Below, one piece after another: positions 1-11,900 of a stretch of 64,000 nt of DNA. The notes under the pieces were generated by a model, which saw only the letters and a list, made by a program, of their open reading frames with translations, was not told the origin of the DNA and did not search any database. A program made the position numbers and the translations under genes. This stretch comes from Anastatus disparis. Lineage: Eukaryota; Arthropoda; Insecta; Hymenoptera; Eupelmidae. Positions within the stretch are counted from its first letter, which is position 1, and every line of letters begins with the position of its first letter. The stretch is from NCBI GenBank assembly GCA_017163975.1, contig JAFFSR010000242.1, forward strand, positions 149,001 through 213,000, read 5' to 3'.

Positions 1-3000
1 TCATCTATTACTTTAGATTTAATATCTTCTAAACGATTTAATTTATCCCATGCCATTTTGATACTTGAAAAAATATCTCGATTATTTATTCATAAAGCAT
101 TTTTAATTCTTGTGCTATTGACAATATTTATGTATTAGAGGAAATCTACAGATTTTCGATATTATTCTGTTCTTGATTTGTTTTTTAGATTTCAAGCATT
201 ATAATTATGTTTTTTTTTTGGTAAATTTATTAAAAACATTAAAATAAATTTAATTTGCTTATTAAATACATAAAATATTAATATTTTATTAAAATATCAA
301 TGAAATACAGAGAATAAAATAAAATTTCTAAAAATTCTGTGTTTCTAGCGAATATTTAAAAAATTCTATTTATTCGTCTTACAAGTCTGCTATGCATAAA
401 CGAAAACAACCATGCAATGTGCTTTACATTCAAAGTTATGTCTCTCAATTTTTATTAAAAATTAGATTTTCTTATTATTTAAATTTTAAACTTGCAAACC
501 TTCAAGATCCCTTTTTTAATGACTAGATTATGAACAATATTCAAAAACGAAGAAAATAAATTTTTGTATGTATGTGCCCTTCAAATTTTTAATTAATTAT
601 GTATTCAAGAAAGTTAATTTTAAATATGAATAAGTAGTATAAAAACAAGTTACGTCAGACATTCGAAAGTGTGTACACGTATATGCTAATTTTATTGTAA
701 GTTCGTTCAAACTGTTTTTTCAAACATTCTTTAAGAAAAATAATGCAATAAAATTTTCTTGAAAAATTATTGTTTAGTATCAACATCAGATTTATAGCTA
801 TCAAAGTTATAGAAATTATATTATGTTGAAGAATTTATAAACCAACATTTCAAGATTTTAAATTAAATCCATAGCGGAAATAAAAAATGTTTGTTGGTGT
901 TTAAAACTGTTTGAAATAGTTTATAAAAGTGAAATTTGGGATATTTTAAATAATTTTAAGCAGTTTTAAACAGTTTTGAACAGTTTACAAAAGTTCAAAA
1001 TGATTTCAAACGGTCTTTAATAATTTTGAACTTTTTATGTTTGAAATTCTTTTAAAAATTCAAAGTATTTCAGAACAATTTTAAATCATTATAAACTGTT
1101 TTTAATTAACTTCAACAGTTTTTAATAATTTTAAATAGTTTAGAACAGTTTCAAACAGTTATGAACAGTTTTAAACACTTTTGAACAGTTTTGAAAAGTT
1201 CGAAATGATTTAAAACAGTGTTTAATAACTTTATGTTTGTGAAAATTTTCTTCTATATACCCTATAGTGGAAATGGATATTGCACAAAATTGTTTATAAC
1301 TGTTTGAAACTGTTTATAACTGTTTAAAAACGTCTGAATTGAGACACGTATATTAGTTATAGGCATTTATATGAAGTTTTAAACAATTATAAATAGTTAT
1401 ACACAATTATAAAAAGTTTTATACAATCCCAAAAATATTCTATTAATTTTTAGAAAAATTTTAAAAGTGTGTAAAACTGTTTATATTAACCTTTGAAATT
1501 TCTTATATGAATATTTTTAATATATTATTTTTCGAGAGTTAGACTCTGTGATGATCGGTGTAGAGGTGCAAACTAGCATCACCCTTTGATTCGAAAGAGT
1601 TCAAAATATTATTTTCTTTTAGATATTGAAAAGAGCAAACAATTTATTGATTGTTAATTTACCTATGCAAATCATTTTTACACTTGTATATAAATGATTT
1701 TTATATTCTAGGTAAGACAATTTACACTTTGACATTGAAAGAGGCTAATAATTTATTAAATTAATTATGTTTTAGCAGCATGGTCAATACGATTAATCAG
1801 CAGTATCATTCATTTAAGATCAATTTTTTAACTGATTAAGAAGTTGAATTTTTCATAAAAAGAACAAAATTCAAGATCTAATGAATGCAATATCTTTGGA
1901 TTTTCTCAGCGCTAAACTTTGGCTCTACAGATCTTGTTTTTAAGTAGAATCAAGATCTGAGATCAGAAAAAATATGCGTCTAGCCAAGAAAGCTTTATAT
2001 GCAGATAATATCGTTTCATTTTTATTGTAATATTTTTCTCAAAGATGTAATAGAATCCACCCTGGTCGAAAATTGACCATGATCTAAGCAGAATTTCTGA
2101 TCAACATAAAATGACACTTGTTTAAAAATTTTGTTCTAAGAATTTTTAGAATTTTTTGATTACTATTATTTTAACTTACATTAATTAGAAATTCTGCCCA
2201 GAACATGGTCAAATTTCTACAAAGGTACACGGTTAAAAACATTTGTGTAATCTGTTAACTTTTTTCGTCTGTTACTTAATATCTGTTAAATCAACAGACA
2301 CAAGTATGTCAATTTAAAATGTATATTTCATTTTTTACGGACAATTTGTCTGTTAAAGTAACAGACACTTTTGTCTGTAAACAGTTTTTAACAGACATGT
2401 CTGTTAATATTTCTAACCGTGTATAAATAAAAAAAATCAAGGTTTTATCATTAGAAAAAAAATCAAAGTTTGCAATATTCTATACGTATGAAATTGAAAT
2501 ACTACAAAATAATAAAGAGATTTTTAAACATGCACTAATAATAAATTGATAATAATTAATTACTGATTAGTCATTAATTTTCGCTTTTCCTCAATAAGAT
2601 CAAGCTCTTTTTTTAATTCTGTATCGCCATCATCGTATGTAATTTCTGAGCACGTGCGGTTATTTCTTTTTGCGATACATCGTATTGTGATTTGCAAAGG
2701 ATGATCCAATAATTCTAATTCTTTTTCAGTATCTGCTCTCTCATCGATCAATAAATTTATTTCTTGATTAAGACGTTCCAGTAAATTATCAAAAATTCGA
2801 TGCCAATGAGTTAATTCAGTCGTCCTAAAACGTTCAATTTTTGATCACATAATTTAGTCACATAATCCCATATGGAAATAATTTATGTGAAAAACTGTAA
2901 ATAATAGTAAATAATTGTAAATAACTGTTAAAAAATGTAGGAATTGAGACATAAATAATAGTTATTTACAGTTATTTACTATTATTTATTATTAATTACT

Positions 3001-5384
3001 ATTATTTACAGTTATTTACAGTTATTTACTGTTATTAACTGTTTTTTACAGTTATTTAGAATTATTTACAATTATTTACAGTTTTTTATAATTATTTACA
3101 ATTATTCATAATTATTTACAGTTATTCATAATTATTTACAGTTATTTACATTTTCAAAATTTTTTGAATTAGTGGATAATTTAATGTTATTAATAATTAT
3201 TTACAATAATTTATAGTTATTTACAGTTATTTACAGTTTTTTACAGTTATTTACAGTTATTTATAATTATTTACAACTATTTACAATTTTCCATAGTTTT
3301 TTACAATTATTTACAGTTATTCACATTTTTAAAAATTTTCGCCTATATATAAAATTATTGAATAACTTTGTGATAATTTTCGAAAATGTAAATAACTGCA
3401 AATAATTGTAAAAAAATATAAATAATCGTAAATAACTGTAAATAATTGTGAAAAAAGTGAATAAATGTAAATAACTGTAAATAAATATAAATAACTGCAA
3501 ATAAGTGTAAATAACAGTTAATAAGTGTAAATAACAGTTAATAACTGTAAATAAGTGTAAATAACAGTAAATAATTGTAAATAATTGTAAATAACTGTTA
3601 TTTATGTCTCAATTCCCACATTTTTTAACACTTTTCTACAGTTATTTACAGTTATTTACATTTATTTACATTTATTTACAGTTATTAACAGTTATTTACA
3701 ATTATATCCAAAAATTTTTTCCATATGGGATTATAAAAAAAATTTACTATCTTTGTAATTAATGTAATATCTCATTTTTAATTAAAATATCGCAACTGTA
3801 TTTTTTGTATAGTATTTTACTATATGTTCGATAAGTTCATGGAACATCTCATGAGATCAATTATTTTTTGAGATACTCAAGTACATATTTTTTAAATTTG
3901 TTTTTATCCTCGTAACTCATTAAACAATTGTAATTTTTTAAAATCTAACATACCTCATTTTATTAATTTGTTTGAGACAAACTGAATAATATGATGATTA
4001 ATTTTTATGATTTACTGAATAAATTTTGTTTTATAGTTGCAATTATAAAGACATTTTTCAGCATTTTATATTTCTTTGAATTTTTAAAAATTTAGCATTA
4101 TATAAAAAAGTATTTTTACAGTCCGACTTCGGAATTAACGCTTTTGCAATAGTCACGCTCTTTTCTAGTTTCGGTATATTCCACGGACATACTGTGCCCA
4201 TACCAACTTATACTTCACACGAAGCAAAACAGACGTAAAGACAATATTTTAAACCCTTTCATGGCCGGTAATAAGTAAACTTACCACCTTTTTGCTTTCA
4301 ATTTTTTCTCTATTTTGGACCAAGTCTGCGAATTCACTTATTTATAAATACTTATAAACAATTTAATCACGAAAAATTCGCTTTTCTAGGAAAAAGTATG
4401 CCCCTGTAAGGGTTAATATGAAAGAAAATTTATTTTCATACTTATTCACATTTAAAAATAGAATTAAAGATTTTGGTATAAAATATTAAACGATTCAGTT
4501 AAAAAATTATTAGCAACGTTTGAATTGATAATACTTGCAAATGTTCGATTTTTACATTATCAGCATTCTCAAAACCTTCCACGCGCTTACGAATTGATTG
4601 ATTCGAGCGAGATATTTAAAAAAATAAATAATAATAAACTTCAAAACGTATCTTTTAGATTCAATAAATGTTTTTAAAATATACAATTAACATAAATCAT
4701 TCTTATGAAATATTTTTAATATTTTATGATTAATCAAAGAAATTTTTTAAAGAAACTTGAGAAAGTTTAATGACAGGTAGTAATATCTTTTTTAAATTGT
4801 TATTAAAATAATTATAGTTTTTAAATTAACTAATGAATTTAAATAATAAAATAAATTTTTCTGATGCACAACATAAATTTTGCTTAATAGCTATAATTAT
4901 GAAAATTTATTAGTCTTTTTTTATTTTCTTTTAATTTATCGTAATTGAATATGTTTTAATTAATTATTTAAATAACAATTTCATTAAAATGAACCAAACC
5001 TGTCAGCTAATCTATGATTGTTCATATGATAATTCCATGCAGTCTTAATATCTGTTTCTGCTATAAGAGACTTAGCATCATATCGTAATTCAAAAGAGTC
5101 GCTTTCTTTTTTATTTGCACTTTGATGAAGTTCCCATTGCTCAGCATGCCAATCTGCTAAGCCTATTAAAATTGTTAGTTTTTATCAATTGATGGATTTT
5201 AATTAAATGAAAAAATTATTTATTTATTAAACATTTTAACATCTCTTATGAGAGTAAAAATTTTATTCACTTTTTTATTAAACATTTTTTATCGTGTTTA
5301 ATCATGTAATATTTTGTATATTTACAATTTCTTACCAATATGTTGAATTGGTTTTTCATAATTTTCTAAATTTGTTTCTGCCAT
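1..5384 (-). CDS. Tektin (ciliary/flagellar microtubule inner protein), 5' half, split gene running off the left edge
   Basis: Tektins are coiled-coil filament proteins of axonemal doublet microtubules, in insects mainly sperm and ciliated sensory neurons. I read four minus-strand exons: 5384-5336, 5162-5000, 2824-2564 and 63-1 (partial). All junctions are GT-AG and phases agree (1, 2, 2). The start is ATG at 5384-5382. Tektin character: a DWHAEQWELHQSA block, then SLIAETDIKT followed by NNHRLADR, then a helical stretch containing LIDERADTEKELELLDHPLQ and IRCIAKRNNR. This matches the family pattern of ESxxLxxETD, RLxDR, a long helix, and 'PLxIAxxCLxxR'. An apparent TAA at 2562-2560 lies in intron 3, because the exon ends at ...AAT CA before GTAATT and the next exon begins T ATC AAA ATG. 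About 178 residues are present out of a usual 400 or more. The paralogue cannot be assigned. Confidence 0.85.
870..1500. repeat. Degenerate 10-bp repeat tract (AACAGTTTT-like) in tektin intron 3
   Basis: Dozens of diverged copies of TTTGAACAGTTTTAAACAGTT-type decamers occupy this tract, running as one orientation and then the complement near 1280-1330. The word GAGACACGTATATTAGTTAT near 1338 resembles GAGACATAAATAATAGTTAT in the repeat-filled element at 2860-3735. The two are probably related foldback elements with internal satellite. Confidence 0.5.
2228..2421. mobile_element. 194-bp MITE, TA target duplication
   Basis: The ends are near-perfect inverted repeats, CACGGTTAAAAAC and TTCTAACCGTG, each flanked by TA. 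The interior is made of alternating CTGTTA/TAACAG words (for example CTGTTAAAGTAACAG), so it folds on itself. It lies in an intergenic/intronic part of the tektin locus and has no coding potential. Confidence 0.75.
2862..3735. mobile_element. Foldback element filled with a GTAAATAACT/AGTTATTTAC decamer satellite
   Basis: The ends are inverted copies of ATAATCCCATATGGAAA (left about 2864-2880, right about 3716-3735). Between them lie roughly 70 decamers reading AGTTATTTAC in the left half and centre and GTAAATAACT in much of the remainder, with a mirrored GAGACATAAATAA block near both ends (2948, 3604). No ORF is present. It sits in tektin intron 2, just upstream of exon 3. Confidence 0.65.
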
Positions 5385-8372
5385 CTTTTTGAAAATAAAA
5401 GTTTACTGTTGCGTATAGAATGTCGACTTCACGCTGACACAAAGTGTTTTATGCATTCCATGAAACGCCAAACAGTCATGGTTGCTAAGCTATATATCTT
5501 TGTATTATGCGTTCTTTCAGTTTCTATCTATAGTCAAAAATTGATTTTCACATAATTTTTATCGAATTATTAATGAATTCGATAGAATTTTTTCTATATT
5601 TTATTAAGAAACTATTTCGATATCAGTAATTTCAATTTTTTGCCGTGATAGATTTTTAATATTCTGAAGAACATTTAAATATTTAAACACAAACGTTTTT
5701 TACAATAATATGTAAATTTAATAATTTACCTTTCTTTTGTTTTTCCCTTTTTGACAATAATACTAAATTTTTATTTTTTATATACTATAATACGATCATG
5801 GTAAAAATTTAATCAAATTTGTTTTTAATTCTCAACCATTTTTTTAAAATAATTATGAAGAATCTATTGCTAATAAAGTATAAGATTCAAGATAAGGAAA
5901 AACTTATTATTTCCAATGAGTTAAATTATGTATATACTTTATTGATTATATTGGCAAATGGCACATCAACCTGGCTTGTTGTGATCAATAATTTTCTTAT
6001 TCTTAAATCTTTTATTTTTTAATAAATAATGTTATTATTAATTTAAATTATTTAACTTAAGCTCTTAAGAATTTAAATTAATAAAAATTACAGCAGCATT
6101 TTTTCAATGACAAAGAAACTAATAGTGTATGCAACAATGATATCAAGTATATATATACGCGAATTGCATACAAAATTTGCACAATTTCATTCACAGAATA
6201 GATACATGTGAAATAATTGCTAATACGTGAAGTGAAACTTGAAATATTAAATTATTTGTTAGAATAAAATGTAATGAAAAATTCTTAGAGCGCGTTTCCT
6301 TTTATAAATTTTAGATAAAGTATTACATAAACTGTATCATATTAATTTTTTATATTTATTAATTTTTAACATAATTTCAATTTGTTAAAATTTTATTTTG
6401 TTTTCATCCTTTAACATTTAACATAATTTTAAACAAATCTAATAAAAATTTAGATTTAAAGTCTTCATAAAATATTCAAACAAAATAAGTAATGTATGTA
6501 CGCTTACGGTATCTACACATTATACACATTTGCTTTAAAAATTAATCTAAATTTTAATTACAAAATTAATATATGTTTAATATATCATTCAAATCTATTT
6601 GAAAAATATTAAAATTCAAGTTTAATCATCATTTTAAGTTAAGTAGAATGCATTATAAGCAAAATGTACGTGCACGTGTGAAGAGAAGTGTCTCGAACTT
6701 ATAAAAGTCTTCACGTTCTCAAAGTGATAAAGAGCAAATCTGGTTTCTCGCAAAATTCTTAGAACGACATAACCTACTCTTACTCAGCAAATTTTATTTA
6801 ATATCCCAAGCTCACATCAAGAAACTGAAGAGAGTCTTAAATTTTATTTTTATATTTAAAAAATAAATAAAATAATTTTAAAGATATGGATGCTTTTTAT
6901 CGAATAACGTCGATAAATAATTAAATCGTGAAACATCAAAACTAATACTAAATTGGACAAATCATGATTATTTTTCTATCGATTCAATTTCGTTAAATCA
7001 AATCTCATTATAAAAAATTCGTTGTCGCCAAAGTGCTCGCGCTTATAGTAAGATTACGCATCGAGAAAAAAGAGAAAAAGAAAGTTTTAAATACTTGAAC
7101 GAAATGTACATTTTTACAGAAAAATTATTCTCTTTGTGGTCCTCTGCGCTCTTTAAATTTTAAATCAATTAATTGAATTTTAAATGTCGAGTAATTCTTT
7201 ATGTTCGCTTTTTAATTAAACAAATTAATTGGTTTTATCATTGCTAGTTAAGATATTCTATTAAATTTTTAGCACTTTAATTAGCTTATTGCATCAGTTT
7301 TATTTTTTGGCAAAGTCATAAAATTGTGAAAAAGAGGTTTTTCAATTTCTAATTAATGACGTATAAATCTTCTTAAAATTATGTTTTTATATTTTTATTT
7401 TTTTATCATTCGCTTTTGATTGACAGTTTAAAAATTCATTATAACTGAAATGCCAATCATAATAAGTTAAAGATTCATATAAATTCATATTTTGCAACCA
7501 ATAAATTTTAAACATTATACAATCAGGTTCGACCGCTTACAAAGAGATGCCTTATATTTAGACCTAAGTAAAAAATGTAATCTTTTAAAATAATCATTTT
7601 GATCGCAAAATAAAACCATGACAAACCTTTAAAATGTGTATGGATATATTTATGTAACCAAGTTTATAAATTTTATCAAAGAGTTTTTATCTGGTCTAGA
7701 TAATTTTGATAGGAAAAATTCAAGAATTATAATACAAGTAAACGTTTCTATTTTGAAAAAAATCGTTTTAGCCGTTTTAAAATCGTAACACTTTTAGAAA
7801 TCATTAAATACAATTTTTCAGATATAATTTTAAAAACAAGTAATTTTCGAAAAAATGTATAAAATAAAAATAATTTAAAAATCAGCTGCTAATTTTAAAT
7901 AGCTGAGACGATATTTTAAAAACAAAAGCATATTTTTATATTATAATTTTATAATTTTTCCCGTTAGAATTATCCAGATTAAATATAAGATTTATTTCTT
8001 GAGTACATTTTATATTTATGGTATTTAGCTTAAGAAAAATTTATTTTTCCTCTATAATATTTGACATGATTCTTTACAGAAGAGTTAAGTAAAAGTTGTA
8101 AAATATAAATACATTTTTCTAAATCAATCACTTCAAATTATCCATGAAAAACATTTCAAATAGCTTTTTAATCGTGTTAATAAAATTTAATAAATAAATA
8201 ATAATCAAAAAACTTACTGCTTCTACAAATAAATGATAAAGTTGGTAGGAATGTGCATATCTTTGTTAAAAACGATTAGAGTTTCAGATTGTAGTAAAAA
8301 ACATTTGAATTATAAATAATTTTTATTAATAATAAATATATAATTTTTGTTTTACAATATATTTACTTTTTA
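5385..8372. other. Intergenic, AT-rich, no gene seen
   Basis: This spacer lies between the tektin start and the 3' end of the M13-like gene. It has only short chance ORFs, the longest about 67 codons at 5819 with no family resemblance. The tektin promoter should lie just above 5384, but I see no confident core element. Confidence 0.6.
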
Positions 8373-8625
8373 CACTGAAAAAAAATTTAATACTAGCAAG
8401 TAAACGTTAACTTGAATAATGGCAAGTAAATATTTTTTATAAATAATTAAATATTTACTTAATTCAAATACCATTTACTAAATTGGGGTAATAATTTAGT
8501 AAATACTACGTCAATTTAGAAAATGGTATTTGGATCAAGTAAATATTTAATTATTTATAAAAAATATTTACTTGCCATTATTCAAGTTAACGTTTACTTG
8601 TTAGTAGTAAATTTTTTTTTCAGTG
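8373..8625. mobile_element. 253-bp palindromic MITE, TA target duplication
   Basis: The element starts TA|CACTGAAAAAAAAT and ends TTTTTTTTCAGTG|TA. Most of its length is one imperfect palindrome: AGTAAATATTT near 8435 is mirrored by AAATATTTACTT near 8560. It shares the CACTGAAAAAAA terminus with the element at 31256-31560, so the two belong to one family. Confidence 0.8.
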
Positions 8626-8930
8626 TAGATATAAGAACTACAGAATTTACAAACCGGTTAAAAAATGTAGTAATATAATATTTCTTTAATTATTCTACAA
8701 ACCAATTATAAATGAAATTTTCAAATGTGAAAACAAAATATTTATACTTTAAAGTCAAATATTTCAAGAAACACGGGGAACTAGTAAGTTTGATCAAATA
8801 AAAGTTTACAGAGCATGGAACTTACTCGGACTAGTTTAGTGCATCTTCTTTATTGTATATAGATTTCATATTTAACCATCATAGATCTTAATTACACAAA
8901 TAATTAATTACATAATTTTATTAAATAGAT

Positions 8931-11900
8931 TCAATTCCAAAATGTGCATTTATTCTTGACATTCATTCGACTGTCGATTGGACAGTCATATGCTTCAGCA
9001 AATTCCTCGATGTTTGGCAGAGAACCCATGACACGATATTCAGATTTACTTAGATGAGCCACCCATTTAGTATCAAAATTTACTAATTCAGGTCGACAAA
9101 GTAACTGTGAATAAGAAACTTAATTTATATTCTAAGCAACACTATAAATATTTAATGAATCACTGCTTTAAAAAATTACACTGTAAAAAATTTTATGTAA
9201 ATTAATTACAATTTTTTTACATCAAAATTCGTGTGTTGATATTTCACTTAAAACTTTTGTGTTAATTTCATATATTTTTGTGTTAAAATTTCTATTTAAA
9301 AATTTACACGTCATCCGTTCTTTTATTTTAAATTAAAATCACGCAAAATTCTTTAGAGTGTATGTTAAATTTTACTTTTTAATTTAATTCCAACTACTTA
9401 CGTTTGCATATAATGCGAAAAATTCCTTATAATTTTCATTCGCAATTAAGCCTTGCTTATTTTTATGATAGGCTTTCAAAGCAATTTGAATTGCTGCAGT
9501 GTCACCAATATTATAAATAGAAGGTTCCATATCATTTATCTAATACAAATTTAAAATAAAATTCCAAACAAAAAATAAATTATCAATTTAAGTTATACAT
9601 TTAAAAATATCCATTAAAAAAAGCGATTTTAAAAACTAAACTCAATATACCCTGGTAGAAATTGTCACTAATTTTTGTCCGATCGTTGACTATTAGTTAA
9701 AAACACAGTTATAACATATAAAGTTAGCCGACGAGTAACAGATACAGTATTTTTATTGGTGAAATTTCTACTAAGGTAATACACATTACAATAATCTATT
9801 AAAAATGTATTCAATTTTCGGTTCGATAACGCTGCACAGAAGTATACTTTGTATTTTGAACATCACAAAAATTAAGAAAATGAACATTTATACAGTAGGG
9901 TGCATAAACATATGGCCAGTCTATGACAAAGTTACCCAATATTCAAAATTTTATAATTCTATCAAAAATCCATCCATCTTAAAAAAAAAACAAAGTAGGT
10001 TTCGGAGAGTAAAGTAATATCTTTCAATTCCTTTCAGTTTTAATAAAAATAATTCAAAATTGCGTTTTTTATAGTGAAAAATATGAAAGTTTTTTTTTAT
10101 TTTTTGCCCCTTGCAAAAAAATGTATAACTTTTAAAGGAGTCAACAAATTTTAATGAAAAAAAAAATTTTTCAAAAATAATTTATTTGAGTATATCTACT
10201 TATTTTAAACCAAAAAACAAACATTTTTTTTAACTAGGAGTTTTTTTCTACAGTTCATAGGTACGGAGATAAACTTGGAAAAAGTGATTTTTTTAACAAT
10301 CAGCCTAACTTTTGATCGGTTCAATAATAAAAATAGATCATATAGTTCTTACTTTAAAGAAGAGACAAATACGGATCTTTCCCATTTTGTTTTATTAACT
10401 CTTTCGGTCCCATGAAAACATTTTCGTCTACGAACTTTAATTAGTTCATATAAATTACACAAACTTTTTTTGAGATAAAAAACTCTCTAAATCTGAAAAA
10501 GTGATTTTTACAATAAAACTTGCTTTTGTAACTATTATTTGATAGAGTCAAAAATCATTTTATCAAATTTAGAGAGAATAAGTACAATGATTTTAATAGA
10601 CAAAATATAAGATCCCTAGGAGTTTACAAAATTAAAATATTTAATTTGTTTCTTGTTACAATAGATTGCAAAAAAAATATTTTTTTTTTAAATAATTTGG
10701 AACCGAAAAGGTTAAAATCTGTTGACTCCTTCACAATTTTTTTGCAAGGGGAGAAAATTAAAAAAAATTTTATATTATTTTTCACTATAAAAAACTTAAT
10801 TTTTTGATTATTTTTACTAAAATCGACGAAAATGGAAAGTAATACTTTACTCTTTAAAACCTACATTGGTATTTACAATATATTTTTGACAGAGTTATAT
10901 AAAACTTTGAATATTGGGTAATTTTTTTATAGACTAGCCAAAACTTTATGCACGAAAGGGGGGAACATTAGGTATGTTTATAAACATACATGATACTGCA
11001 TTTACACGAGATGCGCGCACACGCACACACGCCCACACAAAATTTTAAAATGGTATTATGGAAATTTAAAACGGACATTTCCAAAAAAGAAATGCATTAG
11101 CTTGGCTTGTAGTATGTACCATGAAGATCATTCAGTTAAATTTTTAAATGAACTCATTCACTAATTTTTAAGAATTTCAGATTGCTGTTATGAAATCAAG
11201 AAATTTTAATATATAATATTGGAAGCCGAAATTCTCAATAATTAATAAATAAATTTATTTCAAAATTTAGTTATAAATAATCTTTATGGTACATACTACA
11301 AGCTAATGAATTTCTTTTTCTAAAATTTCGCAATAAAATGAAAAGATAGGCCAAATTCATGAGTACAGGTGTAGTGTCCGTTTTACATATTTTTAATTTG
11401 ATTTATAATTTCTTTATGGTTATAAATTTATTCTGTAAGAAAGTTATAAGTTAATATTGTGAAAAACTTACGTTAAGAATTTGTTTTAAGTAATCTTTAA
11501 TATTGCTAAATTGAGTAATGAAACACATCATTTTATCCCAATATTTTTCTTTTGTTTCATCTGAATATAACTTTGTAAAGTTTCCAGAATTATAAATGGC
11601 AACTGAATCTAAAATATTTATTATTTAAATAATTAAATATAAAAATTGAAAGTTTAATAAAAATTTAAATAAAAAACTAACCTGCTTCTTGAAACGCGTT
11701 CATAATATTTCTAGCAATAATATAACCCAAAATGCCATATTTCTTAGTTCTATAAATTAAAATTTGTTATTTATACTCTGCTTAAAACAATTTATATAAT
11801 ATAACAATTTTTAAAGAGATTTTTTATGATTTGTTTGATTTCAAAATATAATTAATTTATTAAATTATCTAATTCTCACTTTTTTATCTTAAATGTATCA

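Noticed and set aside
2880..3720. CRISPR-like array (regular short repeats)
   Set aside because: The decamers are contiguous, variable, appear in both orientations, and have no unique spacers. The context is an intron of an animal gene.
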